This document shows positions 1 through 8,982 of a stretch of 64,000 nt of DNA, piece by piece. Positions within the stretch are counted from its first letter, which is position 1. Each line of letters opens with the position of its first letter. A program made the translations under genes and the position numbers. Source of the DNA: Candidatus Sodalis endolongispinus (lineage in GTDB: Bacteria > Pseudomonadota > Gammaproteobacteria > Enterobacterales > Enterobacteriaceae); contig NZ_JAFJYC010000002.1 in the NCBI RefSeq assembly GCF_018777395.1, positions 1 to 64,000 of the forward strand, written 5' to 3'. The notes beneath the pieces are model-generated. The model saw nothing but the letters and a program-made list of their open reading frames with translations, did not search any database and was not told the origin of the DNA.

Positions 1-462
1 ACCTCGCCGCCCGCCGCGGGCGGCAGTGGCGCTCCGCGACCTGCACCTTGGCCGCGGCAAGGGATAGATCCGCAGCGGATATCAACGGGACGGCAACATG
101 ATGTTCCGGTCTGGGCCGGGCACGACGCCGCGCCACCCCGGCGCGCCGGTACAGCCTGGGGCCTCCGGGCGGCAGTCGTAACCGGTATAATCTAACTGAC
201 TGTATTAGATGAGATTTATTTTCATTTTCTGCCGCGGTTGATTTTCGCCGGGCAGAGTGGCGGCGCAGGCTAACCCCCCCACCATTGGGCTAATGTTGAC
301 GCTGTGTTTAATTCCTGGCCGGTGAACCGTCTATAATAGAGCCCGTATAGAACGATCTGCGAATGAACGCCAGCCGGCAGAGGTCCGTCAGCCTCAATCT
401 CCACACCCGTGGCGGCACGCATCTGCCAAGCAATCATCTTCGACAACAAGTAAGGATGCATC
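1..462. other. Left-edge spacer, no gene recognised
   Basis: GC-rich sequence followed by a short AT-richer stretch around 185-235. I see no coding region with family resemblance on either strand. The only clear signal is the ribosome binding site (TAAGGA) just ahead of the ATG at 463. Confidence 0.5.
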
Positions 463-1362
463 ATGTCTGAAATCCGATTGACTCGCGAGCGGGCGGTGAC
501 CACGCTACCCCATTCGCGGTGGGGAAACGCCGGTGAAGCGCCGGTGTCGGCGGTGGATGCGCTGGAACAAGGGCGGGTGGTCTTCTTCCCGCATCTGGCG
601 TTTACGCTAACGTCGGAAGAGTTGACGCTGTTGCCCCCCGCACTGGCGGCGCCCAAACGGGAGCATATCACATTCCGCCCGCAAGAAGATGGGCTCTGCG
701 GTATCGTCCGGGCAGAAAAACAGCCGTTGGCGCGCCAGCTGCTGTTGCGCCATCATCTGGCCTGCTATCGTCTGGTGGCGGAGGTGCTGCCGGAATATCA
801 GCAAATGCTGCACAGCCCCATCAATACCCTGCGCCTGCATCCGGCCGATGCCTGGCGCCAAACCGCCTTTTGGCGCCGGGATGACAGCCGCCTGCATGTG
901 GATGTGTTCCCCTCCACCCCCAATCGCGGCGAACGTATCTTGCGTATTTTCACCAACATTAACCCTTGCGGGCAGAGCCGCTCGTGGCGGGTGGGGGAGA
1001 CGTTCGAGAAGTTGGCGCAGCGGTTTTTGCCGCGCCTGGGCCGTTTTTCCTCTTCGAGCAGCTGGCTGCAAAAGGCCGTGGGCATGACCCAAAGTTACCG
1101 CACCCATTACGATCATCTCATGCTGGAAATGCATGATGCCATGAAGGGCGATCCGGTGTATCAACAGGGCGGTCCGCAGGTCACGCTGGATTTTCCCGCC
1201 GGCAGCAGTTGGATCTGTTTTTCCGATCAAACGCCCCATGCCGCCATGGCGGGGCAGTTTGTGCTGGAACAGACGCTATTACTCCCGGTCAGCGGCATGA
1301 AGCACCCTGAACGGGCACCGCTGAAAATTCTGGAAAAATTAACCCGCACGGCACTGACGTAA
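463..1362 (+). CDS. kdoO: Kdo hydroxylase (Fe(II)/2-oxoglutarate dioxygenase, KdoO-like)
   Basis: This 299-residue protein resembles the Kdo 3-hydroxylase family, which hydroxylates the outer Kdo sugar of lipid A-Kdo2 in the inner core of lipopolysaccharide. An HxD pair (H145, D147 in RLHVDVF) and a distal histidine (H259 in DQTPHAAMAG) fit the iron facial triad of 2-oxoglutarate dioxygenases. There is no signal peptide, as expected for a cytoplasmic enzyme acting at the inner membrane face. TAAGGA precedes the ATG by a normal distance. The length matches the family and I see no lesion. It stands alone, convergent with the kinase pseudogene downstream. The family call is from memory of its sequence pattern; the triad is seen directly. 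Confidence 0.75.
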   Translation: MSEIRLTRERAVTTLPHSRWGNAGEAPVSAVDALEQGRVVFFPHLAFTLTSEELTLLPPALAAPKREHITFRPQEDGLCGIVRAEKQPLARQLLLRHHLACYRLVAEVLPEYQQMLHSPINTLRLHPADAWRQTAFWRRDDSRLHVDVFPSTPNRGERILRIFTNINPCGQSRSWRVGETFEKLAQRFLPRLGRFSSSSSWLQKAVGMTQSYRTHYDHLMLEMHDAMKGDPVYQQGGPQVTLDFPAGSSWICFSDQTPHAAMAGQFVLEQTLLLPVSGMKHPERAPLKILEKLTRTALT

Positions 1363-1396
1363 CGTTGCTGCGAAAGCATTGGGCAGCGGGTGTCCC

Positions 1397-2815
1397 TCAA
1401 CCGGCGGCCGTCCGGTCGGGGAAAAACAGGCTAAAGTGAATCTCACCGTTCGCAGCGCAGTGAACGCTGGCGTCGCCTTGATGCAATGTCATAATGGCTT
1501 TCACGATGGACAGCCCCAGTCCGCTGGCGTTGCCGCTGCTGGTGCGTGCATCATCGGCGCGGTAGAAACGATCGAACAACTTATCCAGATGCCGGGCGGC
1601 CACCGGTTCGCCCTGATTGATAACCTCTATTTGCCAGCCCTGGGCTTGCCTGTGGCCGCGCAGATGGATTTCACCACCGGCGTGGGCATAGCGGATGGTG
1701 TTATCCACCAGATTGCTTAGCGCGCGCCGCAACAGCATGGGATCGGCGCAGACCTGGCCAGCGCCGGAAGCGCACAGCGTTAGGTTGCGCTCTTCCGCCA
1801 GACCCTCGAAGTAATCGGCAATGCGCTGCAGCTCGGCGTCCAGTGACAACGTCACTGGCTTAATGACCGATTGTGCCTGACTGGCACGGGCGAGAAACAA
1901 AATATTTTCCATCATTAGCGAAATGCGCTCCAGCTCCTCGGTATTACGGGCCAGCACACTTTCATATTCCTCCACCGATCGACGCTGGTAGAGCGTCACC
2001 TGACAATGGCCCATCAGCGCATTGACCGGCGTGCGGATCTCATGGGCCAAATCGGCGGAAAAACGGCTGAGGCGTTGATAGCCGTCGGCCAACCGATCGA
2101 GCATTTGATTAAAAGGCGGATCACCTGATGCAGCTCGGCCGGCGCATCCTGCTCCGAGAGCCGGGTGGTGAGGGTTGCGGGATGGATTACCTCCGCCTGC
2201 TCCGCCATGCGCCGCAGTGGCGCCAGACCGCGGCGCATCACCACATACCCCATCAGCGCCAGCAGCGCGAACGCGCCGGCCACCGCCAGAATGATGCGCT
2301 GGCGATAGCGCGCCAGCATACGGGTTTCGTTGGTCATCACATGGCCGGCGGTGATGGTCACCGCCCCCTGGCCGGCGACCGCCGCCTGCGCCGTGACATA
2401 ACGTATCGGCACGCCCTCCGGCGTTACCGCGTCATGGACCGTCGCCAGCGTCAACGGCGCGCTGACCGCCACCGGCACCACCGCCGGCAGGATGTAGTGG
2501 CGGGGATTGACATTGATAAGCGGCGGTTGCCAGGGGCGTTGAAACATGAGGATGTCATTTTCATTACCCAGCATGTTTTCAAACAGGCGCGGATTTTCGC
2601 TCAGACGCGCCAGGGGGAAGCGACCGCTCAGCAGATGGCGGAAATACTCTACCCGACCAGAGGTCTGAAAGCCCGCCTGTTGGCGCAGCGCGCGCCATAT
2701 CCGAATACAGATAGACGCCGACGGCGCTCACCACCAGGGCCGCCAGCAGCGCCGAACGCAGAGTCAGCGACAGCGCGAACCAGCGGAAACGGCGGTTCAC
2801 GAGCGCGGCTCGCAA
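1397..2815 (-). pseudogene. Heavy-metal-class sensor histidine kinase, two frameshifts
   Basis: A CusS/HprS-type membrane sensor kinase broken in at least two places. The N-terminal membrane segment is read from 2815, but the frame is lost near 2693, where SDMARA should continue LRQQAGFQTSGRV. The middle part (periplasmic loop, second membrane segment, HAMP) is readable down to about 2110. There one A is missing from a run, so RLLNQMLDRLADGY becomes RLLIKCSIGW. The rest (HisKA with DLAHEIRTP, HATPase with DNTIRYA and GLGLSIVKA) is open again to the stop at 1397. Both shifts lie within otherwise well-kept coding sequence, so decay is recent. It overlaps the response regulator start by 19 bases, as in an operon. 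Confidence 0.9.
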
Positions 2816-3468
2816 ACATAGCAGATACCGCGCACGGTGTGAATCAGTTTCACCTCGAACGGGCGGTCGACTTTCGCCCGCAGGCGCTTGACGGCCACGT
2901 CCACCACATTAGTGTCGCTGTCAAAATTCATATCCCACACCTGGGATGCAATCAGGGTACGCGACAATACTTCTCCCTGCCGGCGGACAAACAGCGCCAG
3001 CAAAGCAAACTCTTTGTTGGTCAGAACAATCTGGCTTTCCTGGCGCTCGACCCGCCGGCGCAGCATATCCAGATGCAGATCCGCCAGATGGTAGTCGGTT
3101 TCTTCGCGCGCCACACCGCGGCGCAACAGGGTACGCACGCGCAGTACCAGTTCGGTAAACGAGAACGGCTTGACCAGATAATCGTCGGCGCCCAGCTCCA
3201 GACCGTGGATGCGATCTTCTACCCGGTCGCGAGCGGTCAGAAACAGCACCGGGATATCGCTTTTCTTGCGGATGATTTCCATGAGCTGCCAGCCGTCAAG
3301 CCCCGGCAGCATGACGTCCAGCAGGATAATGTCGTACACATATTCCAGCGCCAGAAACAGACCCTCGGTGCCGGTGGGCGCGATATCCACCCGGTAGCCA
3401 GCCTCGGTCAGACCCTTGCGTAAATAGGCGCCGGTGCTGATGTCGTCTTCTACTATCAATATACGCAT
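2797..3468 (-). CDS. OmpR-family response regulator, heavy metal (CusR/HprR) class
   Basis: An intact 223-residue regulator. The receiver domain has the acidic pocket near the N-terminus (IVEDD), the phospho-acceptor D51 ([10 protein letters not shown]) and the conserved lysine in [11 protein letters not shown]-terminal winged helix follows ([27 protein letters not shown]). The sequence is typical of the CusR/CopR/HprR subgroup. It is transcribed first in an operon with the broken sensor kinase and diverges from the redox module at 3675. A perfect inverted repeat at 3526-3545 lies in the shared promoter region and is its likely target. With the kinase dead, any activity would need another phosphodonor or phosphorylation-independent binding. 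Confidence 0.9.
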   Translation of the reverse strand: MRILIVEDDISTGAYLRKGLTEAGYRVDIAPTGTEGLFLALEYVYDIILLDVMLPGLDGWQLMEIIRKKSDIPVLFLTARDRVEDRIHGLELGADDYLVKPFSFTELVLRVRTLLRRGVAREETDYHLADLHLDMLRRRVERQESQIVLTNKEFALLALFVRRQGEVLSRTLIASQVWDMNFDSDTNVVDVAVKRLRAKVDRPFEVKLIHTVRGICYVCEPRS

Positions 3469-3525
3469 ACCCGCCCGCCCTCACTCAACCGGTCGCCATT
3501 GTAGCAGCTTGCCACGGGCGTTTTG

Positions 3526-3545
3526 ATGACATTCATTATTGTCAT
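3526..3545. promoter_or_regulatory. Inverted repeat, likely response-regulator operator
   Basis: The arms ATGACA and TGTCAT form a perfect 6-bp inverted repeat around an 8-bp AT-rich spacer. It sits between the divergent regulator (start 3468) and the redox operon (start 3675). The TGACA/TGTCA arms recall CusR-type boxes, but the spacing is wider. The assignment is inferred from position and symmetry. Confidence 0.5.
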
Positions 3546-3674
3546 GGAACGGTCATCTGCCTGACCGGGTGGTTTTGCCAGACTCAATCCCGTACCCGGC
3601 TTGAACCGCCGCGCGAGTGGCGTGCAGTACCTTCGTGGCCCCCAGAGGCCAATGCATAATGACAGGAGAGATAA

Positions 3675-4289
3675 ATGGCTAAGCATACCGTATTAACAGG
3701 ACTGGTGGCGCTGACGCTTGGCGCGACGGCGGTATTCGCCGCGAATCCGCAAGAAAAACCGGTGATGCCGCTGCGCGGCACGGTAACGCAGGTCAATGGC
3801 GATCAGCTGCAGCTGACCGACAGACGAGGGGAAAAGTTAACGGCCGAGTTGACCGCCGACACCAAAGTCGCGGCCGTCTCCCAGGGCAATATTAACGATA
3901 TCAAGCCGAACAGTTTTATCGGCACCGCAGCGTCGCCGCAGCCGGATGGCAGCTTGAAAGCGCTGGAAGTGCATGTGTTTGATCCGTCGCTGCGCGGCTC
4001 GGGTGAGGGTTTCCGCCTGTGGCAGGGCGCCGACGGTAAAACCGGCACCATGACCAACGGCACGCTGGTGAACGCCAATGGCCGTACCATGACCGTTAAA
4101 TACCAAAACGGCGAGAAGAAAGTCGTGGTCCCCGAAGATGTGCCGGTGGTCGCGCTTGCGCCGGTGGATCGTTCGCTCATCAAACCGGGGGTGCATATCG
4201 TACTGTTTCCCGCCGCGCAAAGTGACGCCAACCACCTGGTCGCCGGGAACATCGTTGCCGGTGTCAACGGCATCGTTCCGCCCATGTAA
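3675..4289 (+). CDS. Secreted DUF5666-like protein
   Basis: A 204-residue protein with a clear signal peptide (residues 1-22, ending VFAAN). It has two similar beta-rich segments: LRGTVTQVNGDQLQLTDRRG at about residues 36-55 and TNGTLVNANGRTMTVKYQNG at about 116-135. This pattern of repeated G-x-V/L-x-x-x-N/D-G with small OB-like folds is typical of DUF5666-type periplasmic proteins, whose function is unknown. AGGAGAG precedes the ATG. It is the first gene of a three-gene operon with a cytochrome b and a molybdopterin enzyme, so it may be an accessory or redox-partner protein of that module. That role is inference. Confidence 0.6.
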   Translation: MAKHTVLTGLVALTLGATAVFAANPQEKPVMPLRGTVTQVNGDQLQLTDRRGEKLTAELTADTKVAAVSQGNINDIKPNSFIGTAASPQPDGSLKALEVHVFDPSLRGSGEGFRLWQGADGKTGTMTNGTLVNANGRTMTVKYQNGEKKVVVPEDVPVVALAPVDRSLIKPGVHIVLFPAAQSDANHLVAGNIVAGVNGIVPPM

Positions 4290-4348
4290 CTCCACCCCCC
4301 GGCCAGCCCGGCGCGGCGCGGGTCTGCATGACAACGGGAGGACGCAAC

Positions 4349-4981
4349 ATGATAAAACGAGCGACTTATACATCCCTGACCCTGTTGCACCGCGCGCCGG
4401 TTCGGCTGATGCACTGGCTCAATGTACCCATCATGGCCGGTATGTTCATGAGTGGCTGGGGGATCTATAACGCCTCGCCTCTGTTCGCTTTTACCTTTCC
4501 CGACGCCATGACCATCGGCGGCTGGTGGGGCGGCTCCATCGCCTGGCACTTGGCGGTGATGTGGGCGCTGGCGGCCAACGGTTTACTGTATCTGCTTTGG
4601 GGTGTGGGCAGCGGCCATTTTCGCCGCGATTTTCTGCCGCTCACTCCCGGCGCCGTACTCAGGGAAATGAAGCAGGCCGTCACCTTTCTGCTGACGCACC
4701 GGCTTGGCCACTACAATGCGGTACAAAAAGCGATGTATTGGGGCGTGCTGCTGTGCGGCGCGCTGCTGGTGTTGTCCGGGCTGTCCATATGGAAACCGGT
4801 ACAGCTCTCCTGGCTGGTGGCGCTGTTCGGCGGTTTTGATTTCGCGCGCCGGGTGCATTTCCTCGCCATGAGAAGCATTGGCCTGTTCGTTATCATCCAT
4901 GTTGCGATGGTCGTCCTGGTGCCTTCAACGCTGCTGCCTATGTTAACCGGCACGTCACGGAAACAGCATGATGAACAATGA
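4349..4981 (+). CDS. Cytochrome b561-like membrane subunit
   Basis: This 210-residue, four-helix membrane protein resembles the cytochrome b/b6/b561 domain family. Histidines in HRAPVRLMHWLN, IAWHLAVMWAL and FVIIHVAMVV are placed to ligate haem b. I chose the ATG at 4349 rather than the in-frame ATG at 4328, because GGGAGG lies eight bases before 4349. The gene overlaps the next one by 14 bases. Paired with an exported sulfite-oxidase-fold protein, it probably passes electrons from the quinone pool, as MsrQ does for MsrP, although it is not itself recognisably MsrQ. Confidence 0.75.
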   Translation: MIKRATYTSLTLLHRAPVRLMHWLNVPIMAGMFMSGWGIYNASPLFAFTFPDAMTIGGWWGGSIAWHLAVMWALAANGLLYLLWGVGSGHFRRDFLPLTPGAVLREMKQAVTFLLTHRLGHYNAVQKAMYWGVLLCGALLVLSGLSIWKPVQLSWLVALFGGFDFARRVHFLAMRSIGLFVIIHVAMVVLVPSTLLPMLTGTSRKQHDEQ

Positions 4982-5735
4982 CCGTAAACCGGTGCCGCCG
5001 ATCCTGGCGCCGGCGCAACGTAAAATTCTCCACCGTCTGCAACGCCGTTTGCTGCTGCGCTCTGGTTTGTCCCTCGGCGCGCTGACCCTATTGACCGGGT
5101 GCAACTTACAAGACGGCGATGAGGTGGACAAAGCCCTCTGGGCGATGTCGCGTTTTAACGACAGGGTACAGTCCTGGTTGTTCAGCGGCCAGCGGATGGC
5201 GCAAACTTATCGGCCGGAGCAGATGACCCGGCCGTTTCCGCTCAATGCGTTTTATTCACAATATAACGTGCCGGCGGTGGACATCGCGGATTATCGGCTG
5301 GCGGTGTCCGGGCGGGTGGCGGATAAGTCCCCTTGGACGCTGGATCGGCTGCGCGCGCTGCCTCAGCAGGAGCAAATTACCCGTTTGATTTGCATTGAGG
5401 TCTGGAGCGCTATTGGCTCCTGGCGCGGCGTGCCGCTCAAAACATTTCTCGAACGTGTCGGTGCGGATATGCGCGCCGCCTTCGTGGCGTTTCGCTGCGC
5501 CGATCGCTATTACAGCAGCCTGGATATGGCCACCGCTCTGCATCCGCAGACTACCCTGGCGCTGGATTTCGCCGGGCAAACGTTGCCCGATGAATACGGT
5601 TTTCCGCTGCGTCTGCGTGTGCCGACCAAACTGGGTTTTAAAAACGCCAAACACATTGTGTCCATTGCGGTGACCAACGATTACCCCGGCGGTTACTGGG
5701 AGGATCAGGGCTATAACTGGTTCAGCGGCATTTAA
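4968..5735 (+). CDS. Molybdopterin oxidoreductase, sulfite oxidase fold
   Basis: A 255-residue protein with the oxidoreductase molybdopterin-binding (sulfite oxidase/YedY) fold. The cysteine in RLICIEVWSAIG is the expected molybdenum ligand, and SWRGVPLKTFLERVGA, RVPTKLGFKNAKHI and GYWEDQGYNWF are family landmarks. The N-terminus carries a twin arginine (RRLLLRSGLSLGALTLLTGC) ending in a lipobox-like LTGC, suggesting Tat export and lipidation. It overlaps the cytochrome b gene, so the two are probably co-translated. By analogy with MsrPQ a periplasmic reductase role is likely; the substrate is unknown. Confidence 0.8.
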   Translation: MMNNDRKPVPPILAPAQRKILHRLQRRLLLRSGLSLGALTLLTGCNLQDGDEVDKALWAMSRFNDRVQSWLFSGQRMAQTYRPEQMTRPFPLNAFYSQYNVPAVDIADYRLAVSGRVADKSPWTLDRLRALPQQEQITRLICIEVWSAIGSWRGVPLKTFLERVGADMRAAFVAFRCADRYYSSLDMATALHPQTTLALDFAGQTLPDEYGFPLRLRVPTKLGFKNAKHIVSIAVTNDYPGGYWEDQGYNWFSGI

Positions 5736-5810
5736 ACCGTCCGGGTGGCAGAAGCGACACGGCCGCCGGCCTACGCCGTGGCCCGCGCGGGTGGCGGCCA
5801 CGTCCCGTTG

Positions 5811-6000
5811 CGGCACTGGCGGGTGAGTGGAGGAAACGGCGCGGCTATGGGGGGCGATGTCAGCGCCGACGACAAGGCGAACGACGCGGCGCACACCCCT
5901 TCGGCGCCCGGTGCGGCACTGGCGGATGAGTGGAGGAAACGGCGCGGGTATGGGGAGCGATGTCAGCGCCGACGACAAGGCGAACGGCGCGGCCACCCCC
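5811..6000. repeat. 103-bp tandem duplication in a 343-bp spacer
   Basis: Two copies (5811-5897 and 5914-6000) of a segment beginning CGGCACTGGCGG are about 90% identical with a 103-bp period. The spacer 5736-6078 holds no recognisable gene. The period is not a multiple of three and no reading frame is conserved between copies, so this is not a protein repeat. Confidence 0.85.
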
Positions 6001-6078
6001 TTGCTGCCGCGGCAGGGATCCCGCCAGATCCGACGGTGAGCTCGCCTGTCGGCGCGGGTCGGTTCGGGGCAAGGCGGG

Positions 6079-7359
6079 TCAACCGGCGGCGGGCGCTGAG
6101 GTTGACTCGCCAGCGCCGGCGGCGGGTGGTTGGCCTGGAATAATGGGCGTCTTAGTCTTGTTAAGCGCATGGATGAATGCGTCACCCATCTGGAGATGCT
6201 GTTTGACCAAGGTGGGCGGCGTCAGCGCCAGCCATTGTTTCAGCGAAATATCCGCATAGTAGTCGCTTCTGAACAGTTCCAGAAAGCGCAGCGGCCGGGT
6301 GCCGGTATTTTCAATGTAGTGCCCGGCGGCAAAAGGCACATAGCCCACGTCTCCCGCGCGATAATTGAAGGTTCGCGCCTGACCCGAAGCGGCGAATACC
6401 CCCATCCTGCCTTCACCTTCCAGATAATATTGCCATTCATCATTATTAGGGTGCCAGTGCAGCTCCCGCAGCGCTCCCGGCTCCAGTTCCACCAGCGCCG
6501 CGGCGATGGTGGTGGAAACCTTGAACTGGCTGGCGTCTACGATGCGCACGCTGCCGCCGGGCAGGCTGATGGGTCTTTGCTTGAGTAGACGGTAGGTAAA
6601 CGGGTTGGGGACGGACGGCGTACCATTAATGCGATCCTGTGCGAGCGGACCCGGTGGGGTGGCGGCGAAAATGTATTCATCGTCCGGCTCGGGCGACCGG
6701 CTAAAGGTTTCAGCCGGCATGCTGAAGTTTTTTGCCAGCACCTCCGGCGGGATATGTTTAAACCAGTCGCTCAGCAGGAACGTGCTTTCTTCGTCGAAAC
6801 CGCCATTGTCGAACGCCAGCAAAAATTCGCAACCGTCTGCGCCGATGCCTTGGATAGCATGTGGGATCCCAGAAGGGAAATACCACAGATCGCCGGTTTC
6901 GACATCGTCCACGAACCAGCGGCCATCGGCGTCTACCGCGCACACCCGGGCGTGACCATAGAGCATATAGCCCCATTCTCTCTCTTTGTGCCAGTGTAGC
7001 TCGCGGACCCCGCCGGCGTTGAGTCGCATGTCCACGCCGGCAATGGTTTTTGCCACGCCCAGTTCACGCTCGGTGACCTGACGCGTCCAGCCGCCGCTGC
7101 TTTGGCGCACGTGGGCATCGGCGAAGGAGAAACGGAGATTGGGCAGCGTGCCATGGTCGCTGGCCGGCGGGTTGAGGATAGCGGGATTCTCCGCGTCGCG
7201 CAGCGCATCCCTCGGGCCCGGGTCGGTACCGCCGTTGCCGTCGCCGCGCTGGGGCTGGGGAAGGGACGCGCTATGGGAATGCGCTTTACCCGCGGCCAGA
7301 GCCACGGTACCTGACAACGTAAGCGACATAAAATCCCGACGCGTGAGATGATTGATCAT
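6079..7359 (-). CDS. oxdC: Bicupin oxalate decarboxylase, Tat-exported
   Basis: A 426-residue two-cupin enzyme that converts oxalate to formate and CO2 using manganese. The first cupin has H122, H124, E128 and H167 as metal ligands. The second has H301, H303, E308 and H347. The lid segment DEEST (residues 189-193) aligns with SENST of the Bacillus enzyme and keeps the catalytic glutamate (E190) that separates decarboxylases from oxidases. The N-terminus has a Tat-like motif (TRRDFMSLTL) followed by a hydrophobic stretch, so it should act outside the cytoplasm. I chose the start at 7359 because AGGGAG precedes it; a longer reading frame lacks such a site. No lesion is seen. Function is established for the family; export is inferred. 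Confidence 0.88.
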   Translation of the reverse strand: MINHLTRRDFMSLTLSGTVALAAGKAHSHSASLPQPQRGDGNGGTDPGPRDALRDAENPAILNPPASDHGTLPNLRFSFADAHVRQSSGGWTRQVTERELGVAKTIAGVDMRLNAGGVRELHWHKEREWGYMLYGHARVCAVDADGRWFVDDVETGDLWYFPSGIPHAIQGIGADGCEFLLAFDNGGFDEESTFLLSDWFKHIPPEVLAKNFSMPAETFSRSPEPDDEYIFAATPPGPLAQDRINGTPSVPNPFTYRLLKQRPISLPGGSVRIVDASQFKVSTTIAAALVELEPGALRELHWHPNNDEWQYYLEGEGRMGVFAASGQARTFNYRAGDVGYVPFAAGHYIENTGTRPLRFLELFRSDYYADISLKQWLALTPPTLVKQHLQMGDAFIHALNKTKTPIIPGQPPAAGAGESTSAPAAG

Positions 7360-7882
7360 TTGCACTCCCTTGTTGATGCTAGAGAAGACGCAAACCGCCG
7401 ACGGCCGCGGGAAGAGCGTGGCGCACCGGCTCAATCTGCCGGCAGGGCACAACCAGAGGAACAAACCCGGACGGGGGGATGCGCGTATACGCTGACATTA
7501 CTTGGCTGATAATAAGTGGGAAATTGATGAAAGTTAATAAGTTAATTGAAGGTGTTCATATATATCGGCCGCTTGTTTATGGTGTATTTAACTAATTGAT
7601 ATTCAAATATTTATTTGAGAATTATTCTCGGTTTAATGATTTGAGCTTCGGATTGTGACACTGCCTACTGCCGCTGCCAGACTTCAGCCGCCCACCGCCA
7701 GCCGGGCTGATTGCGCAGACCGGCCACGTAACATGCGGGAAATGACCGCAGCCGCTGTCAGGCGCAAAGCGGCACGCGCCGCGCCCGTGGCGACAAATGA
7801 TATTGCTGAGACCGATTCCGCAGATCTCTGGCGTCAGGATGATTATAGTAATCATCGAGTCGTTAACCCGGATGAAGGGCTT
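7360..7882. other. Divergent spacer, AT-rich
   Basis: 523 bp between oxdC and the PfkB remnant. Bases 7500-7640 are distinctly AT-rich against GC-rich flanks, consistent with promoters for both sides. No recognisable coding sequence or convincing operator was found. Confidence 0.45.
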
Positions 7883-8890
7883 ATGAACATTATCGCGGTG
7901 GGTGAGTTGTTGTGGGACTGTTATCCTGGCGGCCGCCAGATCGGCGGCGCGGCGGGGAATTTTATCTATCATGCCATGCAGGCGGGGGCACAGTCGCGTC
8001 TGATATCGGCTGTCGGGCGCGATGCCGCCGGCGATGATTTGCTGGCTGAATTGGCCCGGCGTGGCGTGGCCTGCCATGTACAGCGCAATGACAGCTACCC
8101 CACCGGCAAGGTCGAGGTGATGCTGAAGGCGCGCGGCGTACCCGAGTATGAGATTGTCTCGCCGGTGGCCTGGGACGTTATCCAGCCTGATGTCACGCTG
8201 GTGGCGGGTGTGCGGGCGGCGGATGTTCTGTATTTCGGTAGTCTGGTGCAGCGTCACCCGCCGAATCAACGACTGTTGCAGATGCTGGTGATGCTGCTAC
8301 CGCCGACGGGCAAAGTGGTGGTGGATATCAATTTGCGTCATGGCCATTACACGCCGGAAGTGATTGCATTTTGCCTGCGCAACGCCCAGTTTCTCAAATT
8401 GAACGACGAAGAGCTGCCGCTGATTGCCGACATGTTCAGTCTGCCGCGCGATGCGGACGGCTTTTATCAACAGTTGCGCCGCACGGCGCGTCTGGAGATG
8501 CTGATGTATACCCGCGGCGAGCGCGGAAGCTTGCTGCTGCGCGGCGATGACCGTGATGAACGCCCGGGACAGCAGGTGGCGACGACTGATACCGTCGGCG
8601 CGGGGGATGCCGGTCGTGACCGGGTCGACGCGCTAAGCGACCGACTCACAGGTTATCAGCGTGGGCCGCGTCCCTACTACGTGGGCGGCGCCACCGGCAA
8701 AGTGACACGCGCCGACAAAGCTAAGCCCGCAGGTGGCCCGCAATGCGGCCCATCAGGCAACGTTAAGACGCCCCGGCGAGGAGGGGCCGCTGGCGGTCGT
8801 GGACGGGAGGCGCCACCGGCAACAGTGACACGCACCGACAAGAATAAGCCCGCCGGTGGCTGGCAACCGGGGGCGTGCGGTCAAGGGTGA
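7883..8890 (+). pseudogene. PfkB-family carbohydrate kinase, C-terminus lost
   Basis: Residues 1-245 read well as a fructokinase-like PfkB kinase: MNIIAVGELLWDCYPGG at the start, then the substrate motif GGAAGNFIYHA, VVDINLRHG, and the catalytic signature DTVGAGDA. Homology stops exactly after GDA near 8612. The frame stays open to 8890 but the tail is low-complexity sequence including a 122-bp tandem duplication. The last C-terminal helices, about 50 residues, are therefore missing or out of frame. The reading frame extends upstream to 7655 but the ATG at 7883 begins the family's N-terminus. It sits between oxdC and the hybrid kinase, with no partner genes. A truncated protein carrying the catalytic Asp might be made, but it would be unlikely to fold. 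Confidence 0.75.
8687..8871. repeat. 122-bp period tandem duplication
   Basis: Copies at about 8687-8747 and 8809-8871 share GGCGCCACCGGCAA, AGTGACACGC and TAAGCCCGC blocks in the same order. It lies in the non-homologous tail of the PfkB remnant. Confidence 0.75.
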
Positions 8891-8982
8891 AAGCTTCCGG
8901 CCGCGCAAGGCACGTGGGTGAATACAGACCAGTGGGGAATAAAACGCTGACGCTGCGGGCATAACCACACCACACCGCGCCG

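Noticed and set aside
2128..3423. Long plus-strand frame of 431 codons
   Set aside because: It is antisense to the response regulator and kinase, rich in Arg, His and Gln, and lacks any domain. A shadow of GC-rich coding sequence.
5256..6185. Minus-strand frame of 309 codons
   Set aside because: It opposes the molybdopterin enzyme and the duplicated spacer, and is low-complexity. No family resemblance.
8687..8890. Functional C-terminal extension of the PfkB kinase
   Set aside because: Homology ends at the GDA motif, and the tail is repeat-derived low-complexity sequence unlike any kinase C-terminus.
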